Origin: Komagataeibacter melaceti | GTDB taxonomy: Bacteria > Pseudomonadota > Alphaproteobacteria > Acetobacterales > Acetobacteraceae | Reading direction: 5' to 3' | Length of the DNA: 46,803 bases | NCBI RefSeq assembly: GCF_003403295.1 | Contig: NZ_QUWV01000090.1 | Span: forward strand, 1 to 46,803 | Shown here: positions 31,224 through 39,007 of the stretch, in pieces | How positions within the stretch are numbered: the first letter of the stretch is position 1 | Layout of the letters: each line of letters begins with the position of its first letter | Translations under genes and position numbers: made by a program | Notes under the pieces: generated by a model | The model's input: the letters and a program-made list of their open reading frames with translations, nothing else | Told to the model about the DNA's origin: nothing | Databases searched by the model: none

Positions 31224-32497
31224 TCTCCTTCCGACAGATCGACACCGGACCCGCCGCTCGGCCTGTCACCACCCCGGATGGCCTGCTCGGCAGCGGAAAC
31301 CCCGCCCCGAATACGCTGATTGCGCTGCATGCGGCTGGCCCAGGCTGGCGGGGCGGAACTGCCGCCCGTGGCACCAGCGCCTCCTGTGGCCTGCGCGCCC
31401 CCTGCCCCGCCTGTCGCGGCGGAGGCGCCGGCGGCGTAGCTGGATTTCATGCTGGCGGCCGCCTTGCGCAGCGGACTCATCGCCGCCGAAGCGCCGGTGC
31501 CAACCACGTTGGACAGGCCCCCCGCGCCATAGGCGGCCCGTGCGCCGCCGGCCACAAAGGCCGCACCACGAGCGGCCCCCGCCGCCATGCCCATTGCTGC
31601 CCCGGCGCCGGCAACACCGGCAGCAGCGACACCAAGGGCCGCGGCACCAGCGCCCGCGACACCGAGACCGGTGCCGATCGCGGCCCCCGCCCCCAGTTGC
31701 GGCCCACCGGCAATCAGCCCGTTGGCCAGCGCCGGGCCGAAAATGGTCAGACCCAGCAGGGACAGGGCCGCCAGGATCAAGGTCAGGGCATCGTTGATGG
31801 TCGGCGGATCGCTGAACCCGGTCGTGAACTGGGAAAAGATGGTGGAGCCGATGCCCACGATCACGGCGAGCATGAGTACCTTCACACCGGAAGACACGAC
31901 ATTGCCCAGCACCTTTTCTGCCAGGAACGCCGTGCGCCCGAACAGGCCGAAAGGCACCAGAACGAAACCTGCCAGCGTGGTCAGCTTGAACTCGATCAGC
32001 GCAACGAAAAGCTGGATCGCCATGATGAAAAAGCTGATCACCACGATCAGCCAGGCCAGCAGCAGCACGATGATCTGGATAAAATTGTTGAAGATTGCGA
32101 CGAACCCGACCAGCGAGGAGATCGAGGCCAGGATCGGCCGCCCCGCATCGATGCCCACCTGCGCCAGACGGCCCGGCTGCAGCAGTTGCGCCGCCGTCAT
32201 CGTGCCGCCGCCCGCTTCGATCCCCAGCCCGGCAAAGGAATTGTAGATGATGCCCGCCAGGGAATTGAAATTGCCGATCAGATAGGCAAATACGCCAATA
32301 TAGAGCGTCTTGCGGATCAGGCGTGCGAGGATGTCCTCATCAGGGGCCAGCGTCCAGAACAGGGCGGCAATGGTCAGATCGATGCCGATCAGGATCGAGG
32401 CCAGCCCGTGCACGTCCCCCTGCACCAGTCCAAAACCGGAATCGATATAGGTGGTGAAGACCCCGAGGAAATTGTCGATGACGCCGGTGCCCTGCAT
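31220..32497 (-). CDS. trbL: TrbL conjugal transfer protein (VirB6-like)
   Basis: A 425-residue polytopic inner-membrane protein. Several hydrophobic helices over residues 30-265 (ASILIGIDLTIAALFWTLAP, NFIQIIVLLLAWLIVVISFF, FGLFGRTAFLAEKVLGNVVS, LILAALSLLGLTIFGPALAN) form the TrbL core; residues 270-425 are Ala/Gly-rich low complexity (GTGLGVAGAGAAALGVAAAG and after), usual for alphaproteobacterial TrbL. It builds the inner-membrane part of the DNA translocation channel. Two nt separate it from trbK. Confidence 0.93.
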   Translation of the reverse strand: MQGTGVIDNFLGVFTTYIDSGFGLVQGDVHGLASILIGIDLTIAALFWTLAPDEDILARLIRKTLYIGVFAYLIGNFNSLAGIIYNSFAGLGIEAGGGTMTAAQLLQPGRLAQVGIDAGRPILASISSLVGFVAIFNNFIQIIVLLLAWLIVVISFFIMAIQLFVALIEFKLTTLAGFVLVPFGLFGRTAFLAEKVLGNVVSSGVKVLMLAVIVGIGSTIFSQFTTGFSDPPTINDALTLILAALSLLGLTIFGPALANGLIAGGPQLGAGAAIGTGLGVAGAGAAALGVAAAGVAGAGAAMGMAAGAARGAAFVAGGARAAYGAGGLSNVVGTGASAAMSPLRKAAASMKSSYAAGASAATGGAGGAQATGGAGATGGSSAPPAWASRMQRNQRIRGGVSAAEQAIRGGDRPSGGSGVDLSEGE

Positions 32498-32499
32498 GG

Positions 32500-32784
32500 T
32501 CAGTGGCCCTTCGCATCACCGAGGAACCGCCGCCGGCTCTCGGCCCAGATGGCAGCACAGCCTGCGTCACCATCAGCCCGCAGACCGAGCGCCTCACATC
32601 GCGCCAGCCCGGCGGCCAGCGGATCAGAGGACCGAACAGGGGTCATGATCCCCACAGGCACGCCGGACAGGGGCGGGGCTGCTTTATGGCCAGCATGCCA
32701 TCCGGCTACGGCGAAGATTGCCGCCGCCATGACTGCGGCGATGATCCGCGCGCCGACCGGCACCGTGATCCGGGGCCAGCGCAT
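32500..32784 (-). CDS. trbK: TrbK-alt, putative entry exclusion protein
   Basis: A 94-residue protein with an N-terminal membrane segment at about 12-30 (ARIIAAVMAAAIFAVAGWHA) and the alphaproteobacterial TrbK motif DPLAAGLARCEALGLRADGD then CAAIWAESRRRFLG with two conserved Cys. Sits between trbJ and trbL as usual. TrbK of RP4 is an entry-exclusion lipoprotein; this alternative form lacks a lipobox, so that function is assumed only by position. Confidence 0.88.
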   Translation of the reverse strand: MRWPRITVPVGARIIAAVMAAAIFAVAGWHAGHKAAPPLSGVPVGIMTPVRSSDPLAAGLARCEALGLRADGDAGCAAIWAESRRRFLGDAKGH

Positions 32785-33527
32785 CAGTGAAACATCTGCG
32801 CGGAGCCGGGCTGATAGCCGGTGCCGTAGTTGAGGAAATTCGTCAGCTGTGCCCGGGCCTGTTCCTCCGCCTCGACCTGTCGAGCCCCTTCCAGGGCCTG
32901 GGCACGGGCCATGGCGGCACTGGTCGCGGTCAGATCGGCAAGCTGCCGGGTCTGGAGTGCCGCCAGCTGGTTGCCGGACTGCTGGGCCTGCAATGCCCCT
33001 TCAGCGGACTGACTGGAGGAGACCAGACCCGTGACCTGATCGCGCGTGCCATCGAGATTACCCACCACCCCGGCCTGCACCCGCAGGGAATCCTGATAGG
33101 CCGCCCGCGCGTTCTGCCAGCGCGTCTGCGCATCCCCCTGCATCTGGCTCGCGGATGTGGGGCTGGCAAGCGCTGCGGGATAGGTGCCGCTGAAGGCCTG
33201 ATCGATGCTGGTGGTGCTGTAAGTCATCCCCTGTGCCTGCCCGAGCAACTGCTGGGTCTGGGCGATGGACTGCTCCAGCGTCGCAAGGGTGGAATACGGC
33301 AAGCTGGCAAGGTTGCGCGCCTGGTTGGCGAGCATCGTGGCCTCGTTGAGGAGGCTCTGGGCCTCCTGATTGACCTGCTGCAGTTCACGGGCAGCAATCA
33401 GGACGTTCTCGACATGATTTGCCCCGTCATAGACGGCCCATTGGGCGCGGGCTGGACGACCTGCCAGAACGGGCAGCAGCAGGCCCGCTCCGATAATGAA
33501 AACCGCCTTCATACGGGACGTTTTCAT
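32784..33527 (-). CDS. trbJ: TrbJ conjugal transfer protein (VirB5-like)
   Basis: A 247-residue periplasmic protein. Signal peptide over residues 1-29 (AVFIIGAGLLLPVLAGRPAR then AQ), followed by the TrbJ helical domain (VYDGANHVENVLIAARELQQ, VNQEAQSLLNEATMLANQAR, LEQSIAQTQQLLGQAQG). It is a minor pilus component. Overlaps trbE by 4 nt and trbK by 1 nt. Confidence 0.92.
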   Translation of the reverse strand: MKTSRMKAVFIIGAGLLLPVLAGRPARAQWAVYDGANHVENVLIAARELQQVNQEAQSLLNEATMLANQARNLASLPYSTLATLEQSIAQTQQLLGQAQGMTYSTTSIDQAFSGTYPAALASPTSASQMQGDAQTRWQNARAAYQDSLRVQAGVVGNLDGTRDQVTGLVSSSQSAEGALQAQQSGNQLAALQTRQLADLTATSAAMARAQALEGARQVEAEEQARAQLTNFLNYGTGYQPGSAQMFH

Positions 33528-35950
33528 GACGGTTTCGCCCTTCCAAGCATGTCCAGCGCCCAGTCAGCCCCCCGATGGGCCAGCCAGGCGCGCGCAAAGC
33601 CGTCGGCCCCGCTTTCGGCGAGGACATGGGTGATGGCGGCCTGGTCCGTGGGTGAAGAGGCTGCGGTAAAGGCCAGCGCCACCTCGGACAGGCCCAGATC
33701 GAACAGCCGGTTACCACGCCGGGACTGGCAGTAGTAATCGCGCTTGGGCGTAGCCTGGGCGAGAATGGCAATCTGGCGGTCATTGAGGCCGAACCGGCGG
33801 TAGATGGCGGTGATCTGGGGTTCCAGCGCCCGCTCGTTGGGCAGCAGGATCCGGGTCGGGCAGCTTTCGATGATCGCGGGTGCGATCGGGCTGCCGTCAA
33901 TATCGGCCAGCGACTGGGTCGCGAACACCACCGAGGCATTCTTCTTGCGCAGCGTCTTGAGCCATTCGCGCAACTGTCCCGCAAGGCCATGATCGTCCAG
34001 TGCCAGCCAGCCCTCGTCGATTAGCAGCAGGGTCGGACGACCATCCAGCCGCCCCTCGATGCGGTGAAACAGATAGGACAGCACGGCAGGGGCTGCTGCC
34101 GTTCCGATCAGCCCCTCGGTCTCGAAAATAAGGATGTCCCCCTCGCCCAGATGTTCCTGCTCGGCATCCAGCAGTCGTCCCCACGGGCCACCGACGGTAA
34201 AGGGCTGGAGGGCCTGCTTGAGCGCGTTGGACTGCAGGAGCGCCGACAGGCCGGTCAGCGTACGCTCTGGCAGGGGGGCTGATGCCAGCGAGATCAGGGC
34301 CGACCAGACATGATCGCGGATATCAGGGGTGATGGTGACGCCTTCGCGACCAAGCAGTTCCACCACCCATTCCGCAGCCCAGGCCCGCTCGCCTGCCGCG
34401 TCAATATCGCGCAGGGGTTGCAGGGCGACCGGTTCCGACATGTCCTCGGCGAGACCGCCGCCCAGGTCGTGCCAGTCACCGCCCATCGCAAGAGCCGCCG
34501 CCCGGATAGAGCCACCAAAATCGAAGGCAAAGATCTGGGCATTCCCGTAGCGGCGAAACTGCATCGCCATGAAGGCCAGCAGGACCGATTTGCCAGACCC
34601 CGTCGGTCCTACGATCAGCAGGTGCCCGACATCACCGACATGAAGGGCAAAACGGAATGGCGTCGCCCCTTCGGTCTTCGCAAAAAATAGCGGGGGTGCG
34701 CGGAAATGGCCGTCGCGTTCCGGCCCTGCCCATACGGCGGAAAACGGGATCATATGCGCAAGGTTCAGGGTCGAGAGGCAGGGCTGGCGCACATTGGAAT
34801 AAATATGGCCCGGCAGGCTGCCCAGCCACGCTTCGACCGCATTGACCCCTTCGCGCATGCAGGTGAAGTCACGACCCTGAATGGTTTTTTCGACCTGACG
34901 CAGCCGGTCGTCAGCCACGGACGCGTCTTCGTCCCACACGGTAATCGTCGCGGTGACATAAGCCTGCCCCACCAGATCGGCGCCGAGTTCCTGCAATGCC
35001 GCATCGGCATCGGCTGCCTTGTTGGCGGCGTCGCTGTCCGTCAGGACCGAGGCCTCGTTGGTCATCACCTCCTTGAGGATCGCCATGATGGATTTGCGTT
35101 TGGCGAACCACTGGCGGCGGATCTTCCCCAGGGCTTTTGTCGCATCCGTCCGGTCCATGCAGATCGCGCGCGTGGACCAGCGGTAGGGAAAGGCCAGCCG
35201 GTTGAGGTCGTCCAGCAGGCCCGGCCAGGTCCGGGTGGGAAACCCGGTAACCGTCAGGATGCGAAGATGCGCGTCGCCCAGTCTTGGCAGGAGGCCGCCG
35301 GTCAGATCCTCATCGACCAGAATGGCGTCGAGATACATCGGAATTTCCGGCACCCGCACGCGTTGCAGCCGGGTCGAGACACAGGAATGAAGGTAGGACA
35401 GGGTCTCGCCGTCGTCGAGCCACGCAACCTCGGGCATGAAGCCCTCGATCAGGGCCAGCACGCGGTCGGTGCGATCGAGAAACCCGGCCATCACCGCACG
35501 CCAGTCGGATCCCGTGCCGGCCCGGTTCTCGTAAAGCCAGGATTCTGCCCGAGCGGCATCGTCGGCCGGCGGAAGCCAGACAAGGGTCAGGAAATAATGG
35601 CTTTCGAAATGCGCCCCTTCTTCCTCGAACTGTGCGCGGCGCTCGGCATCGACCAGGGCTGAAGCCGGGTCGGGAAACTGCGACAGCGGATAATCCCGTG
35701 CGGGACGGCGCTGGGCCTCGACAGACAGCGACCAGCCGGAGCCAAAGCGCCGGAACGCGTTATTGACGCGTGACGTGATGGCCACGAGTTCGGCTTCGGT
35801 CGCGGAGTCCAGGTCCGGCCCCCGGAAGCGGGCGGTGCGCTGGAAGGCACCATCCTTGTTCAGGACCACGCCTTTGGCGACCAGTGCTGCCCACGGCAGG
35901 AAATCAGCCAGACGGTCGCGACGATGGCGGTATTCGGCAAGATTGAGCAT
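33524..35950 (-). CDS. trbE: TrbE conjugal transfer ATPase (VirB4-like)
   Basis: An 808-residue ATPase. The N-terminal CagE/TrbE domain covers about 1-400; Walker A VGPTGSGKSVLLAFMAMQF lies near residue 450 and Walker B PTLLLIDEGWLALDDHG near 635, followed by FATQSLADI. It powers pilus assembly and substrate transfer at the inner membrane. Full length for the family. It starts 6 nt after the trbD stop. Confidence 0.95.
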   Translation of the reverse strand: MLNLAEYRHRRDRLADFLPWAALVAKGVVLNKDGAFQRTARFRGPDLDSATEAELVAITSRVNNAFRRFGSGWSLSVEAQRRPARDYPLSQFPDPASALVDAERRAQFEEEGAHFESHYFLTLVWLPPADDAARAESWLYENRAGTGSDWRAVMAGFLDRTDRVLALIEGFMPEVAWLDDGETLSYLHSCVSTRLQRVRVPEIPMYLDAILVDEDLTGGLLPRLGDAHLRILTVTGFPTRTWPGLLDDLNRLAFPYRWSTRAICMDRTDATKALGKIRRQWFAKRKSIMAILKEVMTNEASVLTDSDAANKAADADAALQELGADLVGQAYVTATITVWDEDASVADDRLRQVEKTIQGRDFTCMREGVNAVEAWLGSLPGHIYSNVRQPCLSTLNLAHMIPFSAVWAGPERDGHFRAPPLFFAKTEGATPFRFALHVGDVGHLLIVGPTGSGKSVLLAFMAMQFRRYGNAQIFAFDFGGSIRAAALAMGGDWHDLGGGLAEDMSEPVALQPLRDIDAAGERAWAAEWVVELLGREGVTITPDIRDHVWSALISLASAPLPERTLTGLSALLQSNALKQALQPFTVGGPWGRLLDAEQEHLGEGDILIFETEGLIGTAAAPAVLSYLFHRIEGRLDGRPTLLLIDEGWLALDDHGLAGQLREWLKTLRKKNASVVFATQSLADIDGSPIAPAIIESCPTRILLPNERALEPQITAIYRRFGLNDRQIAILAQATPKRDYYCQSRRGNRLFDLGLSEVALAFTAASSPTDQAAITHVLAESGADGFARAWLAHRGADWALDMLGRAKPS

Positions 35951-35956
35951 GACCCC

Positions 35957-36226
35957 TCACCGGACCATATGGGTGGGATAGCGCAGGTGCCGGCGCACCA
36001 CGTCCACGAAGGCCGGATCCCGCCTGGCAGCCCAGACGGCAGCCAGATGACCGAGCAGCCAGAGCACAGCGCCGCCGACCCACAGCCGCAGGCCAAGCCC
36101 GAGGGCTGCCGCCAGCGTGCCATTGACGATGGCGACCGTGCGCGGTGCGCCGCCGAGCAGGATCGGCTCGACAAGCGACCGATGCACGGGGGCGAAATAG
36201 CCGGGGGCGTTTTCAGGTATTTCCAT
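35957..36226 (-). CDS. trbD: TrbD conjugal transfer protein (VirB3-like)
   Basis: An 89-residue protein: APVHRSLVEPILLGGAPR is the TrbD/VirB3 N-terminal motif, followed by two hydrophobic helices (TVAIVNGTLAAALGLGLRLW, GGAVLWLLGHLAAVW) and RRDPAFVDVVRRHLRYP. ATG 36226 overlaps the trbC stop. A longer frame upstream (to 36625) is antisense to nothing and runs through trbC, so it is rejected. Confidence 0.92.
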   Translation of the reverse strand: MEIPENAPGYFAPVHRSLVEPILLGGAPRTVAIVNGTLAAALGLGLRLWVGGAVLWLLGHLAAVWAARRDPAFVDVVRRHLRYPTHMVR

Positions 36227-36552
36227 CAGATCAGCGCTCCCCCCGAGAACGAGAAGAAGGACAGGAAGAACGAACTGGCGGCAAAGGCGATGGACAGTCC
36301 GAACACGATCTGGATCAGGCGGCGGAAACCACCCGAGGTTTCCCCGAAAGCCAGCGTCAGGCCGGTCACGGTGATGATGATCACCGAGATGATCTTGGCT
36401 ACCGGTCCCTGTACGGATTCCAGGATCTCGTTGAGCGGGGTTTCCCATGGCATGCTTGACCCCGATGCGTAGGCCGGGACGGCAAGCAGAAGGGTGGATA
36501 CGGGCGCAAGCGCTACGGCCGCGCGACGGCGCAGGACGGACGGGGTCATCAT
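36226..36552 (-). CDS. trbC: TrbC pilin (VirB2-like)
   Basis: A 108-residue prepilin. Signal peptide over about 1-30 (AAVALAPVSTLLLAVPAYAS), then two hydrophobic helices (GPVAKIISVIIITVTGLTLA, LIQIVFGLSIAFAASSFFLS) with GETSGGFRR between, the TrbC/VirB2 layout. It forms the conjugative pilus. Overlaps trbB by 4 nt. Confidence 0.93.
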   Translation of the reverse strand: MMTPSVLRRRAAVALAPVSTLLLAVPAYASGSSMPWETPLNEILESVQGPVAKIISVIIITVTGLTLAFGETSGGFRRLIQIVFGLSIAFAASSFFLSFFSFSGGALI

Positions 36553-37517
36553 GACACGTCTCCGACGGATTTGAGGATGTAATCATCGTTCGGGCCGAGC
36601 CCCTCGACGGAAGCGATTTCGACAAGACGACGCGCGCTGCCGCGACCGGCCAGCACGGCGATCATGTCGATGGTTTCGGCGATCAGGGCGCGCGGCACCG
36701 TGACGACAGCTTCCTGGATCAATTGTTCCAGCCGCCTGAGCGCAGCGATGGCCGATCCGGCATGCAGGGTTCCGACGCCACCGGGATGGCCGGTACCCCA
36801 GGCCTTGAGCAGGTCGAGGGCTTCGGCTCCCCTCACCTCGCCAATCGGAATGCGATCGGGGCGCAGGCGTAGCGACGACCGGACTAGGTCGGACAGCGTG
36901 ACAACGCCGTCCTTGGTCCGCAGCGCGACAAGGTTGGGAGCCGCGCATTGCAGTTCACGGGTGTCCTCGATCAGCACGACGCGGTCGCCACTGGTGGCGA
37001 TCTCCGCCAGCAGGGCGTTCACCAGGGTCGTCTTGCCCGTCGAGGTGCCCCCGACGACAAGGATGTTCCGGCGCTCCCGGACAGCCTCACGCAGAATGTC
37101 AGCCTGCGTGGCGGTCATGATCGCGGACGCGACATAGTCACCCAGTGAAAACACTGCTACGGCGGGACGTCGGATCGCAAAGCAGGGTGCCGCGACCACT
37201 GGTGGCAGCAGCCCCTCGAACCGCTCCCCTGTTCCCGGTAGTTCGGCGGAAACGCGGGGACAGGCGGGATGGACTTCTGCCCCGACATGATGGGCGACCA
37301 GGCGCATGATGCGTTCAGCATCGGCCGCATTGATCCGGGTGCCCGTATCCTCCATGCCGCCTGTCAGACGGTCGATCCAAAGCCGTCCGTCAGGGTTGAG
37401 CATCACCTCGGCAATGGCGGGATCGTCGAGGTGACAGGCAATTGCGGCTCCCAGTGCGGTACGCAGCATGCGCGCTCCACGGGCAGCCGCTTCGGAACGA
37501 GGAGAAATGACGGACAT
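36549..37517 (-). CDS. trbB: TrbB conjugal transfer ATPase (VirB11-like)
   Basis: A 322-residue secretion ATPase. Walker [19 protein letters not shown] is near residue 165, Asp box [13 protein letters not shown] near 188, and Walker B/His-box region [20 protein letters not shown] followed by TLHAGSA near 250. It is a cytoplasmic hexamer driving pilus assembly. Start 37517 (MSVISPRS) is used; 37544 is an in-frame alternative. It is the first gene of the trb operon; two palindromes lie immediately upstream. Confidence 0.94.
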   Translation of the reverse strand: MSVISPRSEAAARGARMLRTALGAAIACHLDDPAIAEVMLNPDGRLWIDRLTGGMEDTGTRINAADAERIMRLVAHHVGAEVHPACPRVSAELPGTGERFEGLLPPVVAAPCFAIRRPAVAVFSLGDYVASAIMTATQADILREAVRERRNILVVGGTSTGKTTLVNALLAEIATSGDRVVLIEDTRELQCAAPNLVALRTKDGVVTLSDLVRSSLRLRPDRIPIGEVRGAEALDLLKAWGTGHPGGVGTLHAGSAIAALRRLEQLIQEAVVTVPRALIAETIDMIAVLAGRGSARRLVEIASVEGLGPNDDYILKSVGDVS

Positions 37518-37535
37518 GGAAGACCCCGGCGACAA

Positions 37536-37613
37536 GCCTCGCAAGCGAGGCAGTGACGTAACAAGGTCAATTAGAGAAAGACATGGCCATGCAAACGCAA
37601 CAAGTCAGTTGCG
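37536..37613. promoter_or_regulatory. Two palindromes in the trb promoter region
   Basis: GCCTCGC-AA-GCGAGGC (37536-37551) is a perfect dyad 19 bp before the trbB start, and CGCAAC-AAGTCA-GTTGCG (37596-37613) is a second one 45 bp further upstream. They are likely binding sites of a regulator of the transfer operon, which one is unknown. Confidence 0.55.
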
Positions 37614-38146
37614 CGATAGGGCGCGCGGATAAGAAAACTTGCGACCGGCAGGATGCAGGCTGGTCACGCTATTCGGGCCATCCAAGACAATGGGCCACAT
37701 GATGCCACCGATGATAGGGAAGCACATTCAGAATTGGTAGAACTGTATAAAGACGCTGCCAAAAGAGCCTTCATAATGTCGTCTTTGGGGGGGAAATGGA
37801 ATGTCCGGTTTCAAGCCCTAAATATGAAGATACAGACATTTGAGTGCTCCGACCGCTTTGGCAGTTCTAAGTCCAATTCCGCCGTCCGAGCTGTCTTGCA
37901 AATCTTGTCCACAAGGCCTAAACTTAGTTTGTTGACAGGAGATGGTGCTGACCTTTGTTGCTGCACTCGTCTCCATGGGCATTATTTCTGTCAACGGTCC
38001 GGATCGGGTGTCCACGGAATCCGGACGCGGTCATGGTTTGAGACCCATGCTGTCTAGCTCCTAGCCGGTAACTGCTGGCTTGTTATTGATTTCGCCCGCC
38101 GTCCCAGTCGATGGGGCGGCGGGCACAATAGACTGAAGCTATTATT
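37614..38146. other. Gap between trb operon and candidate defence genes
   Basis: No supported gene; a 134-codon plus frame at 37653-38057 has no recognisable domain. GC content drops relative to the trb genes. Hairpins are present: GTCCGGAT (37997-38004)/ATCCGGAC (38019-38026), and a 12-bp GC-rich stem at 38094-38105/38113-38124 ending 22 bp before the gene at 38147. This is where traG and the relaxase genes would be expected. Confidence 0.5.
38094..38124. repeat. Strong GC-rich hairpin before the candidate defence operon
   Basis: GCCCGCCGTCCC pairs with GGGGCGGCGGGC (one G-T wobble) around the 7-nt loop AGTCGAT. No T-run follows on either strand, so a simple terminator is not certain; an RNA or leader structure is possible. 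Confidence 0.6.
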
Positions 38147-39007
38147 ATGCTCGACGTCCATATTGCGGCAATATTAGAGGCTCTGAGTAACTGGCCCGAG
38201 GCGACAATAACCGGTGGACAGCTAAATAAGCTAATTCAAGGTGCGGCTCCAAATCTTGATATCCGAGCGATGGTGGGTATGCCCACGGGTTCGGGTGCAT
38301 TAGCGGCATTCGTGCTTAGACATCTATCCGATGATCTCGAACAGATCGGATATCAAGGAAAGGACGTCCTCTATAGCATCCAAGGACGCGAAGCCTCTAA
38401 GCTACCCGACGGTGCAGCCTCGCAGATCTGGCGTACATTCGTCAGTCCCAGTTCCAGCAAGCACTTGGTGCTGAAACAGTCCATTCCCCTTCTGCTCGCG
38501 CGAGACGCTCCTGCCAATGGCGACGAAGCCGAAATTGAGATCCGGAAGGCCGACCTAGACGAACACGATGCGATCCGTCGCGCGTTCGCTGATACACTGC
38601 CTCCCGTCGCGGCCACGGCTTTGGAGCGAAGCGGTGCAGCCGATGCCGACTTCAATAAGTGGATCGCAACCCTAAGGAGAGCAGTTCCCGGATCCGTCCG
38701 GGATTGGGGAGAGTTTCGCCGCCAAAAGCTTGCCGAGTTGTTTCGGTCAAGGATCATGGATATTGGCCTAAGCCCCGCAATTCAATCAGCAGTTCTAGGC
38801 CAACTGACGGCTGCTGAGCGCGGGGCCTATAGCGCCTACGCTAAGGCCACCAAGTTACCTCGCCGTGCGTCGTCGTCTGCAGGTGCGAAAGATACGTTCG
38901 CGAGGGCCCGCCGGCTCGTCCATGCAGCGGTAGACCTGATGACGCTTGACGAACTGCGCACTATTAGACTTCCACTCGGCGTCGTACTCGACGCAGATCG
39001 CGATTGA
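38147..39007 (+). CDS. Winged-helix/OST-HTH-like protein of candidate conflict system
   Basis: A 286-residue protein. Residues 1-82 (IAAILEALSNWPEATITGGQ, LNKLIQGAAPNLDIRAMVGM, SGALAAFVLRHLSDDLEQIG, YQGKDVLYSIQG) have the layout of an OST-HTH/LOTUS-type winged helix, a fold that binds RNA or G-quadruplex nucleic acid in other proteins. Residues 90-240 are helical without a recognised family, and the end contains RRLVHAAVDLMTLDELRTIR-LPLGVVLDA. It overlaps the next gene by about 60 nt in another frame, so the two act together. Assignment of the first domain is by pattern and needs a profile search. Confidence 0.6.
   Translation: MLDVHIAAILEALSNWPEATITGGQLNKLIQGAAPNLDIRAMVGMPTGSGALAAFVLRHLSDDLEQIGYQGKDVLYSIQGREASKLPDGAASQIWRTFVSPSSSKHLVLKQSIPLLLARDAPANGDEAEIEIRKADLDEHDAIRRAFADTLPPVAATALERSGAADADFNKWIATLRRAVPGSVRDWGEFRRQKLAELFRSRIMDIGLSPAIQSAVLGQLTAAERGAYSAYAKATKLPRRASSSAGAKDTFARARRLVHAAVDLMTLDELRTIRLPLGVVLDADRD

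Noticed and set aside
37653-38057. 134-codon plus frame upstream of the candidate defence genes
   Set aside because: No recognisable domain, poor start context, and crosses the 37997-38026 hairpin; kept as intergenic.
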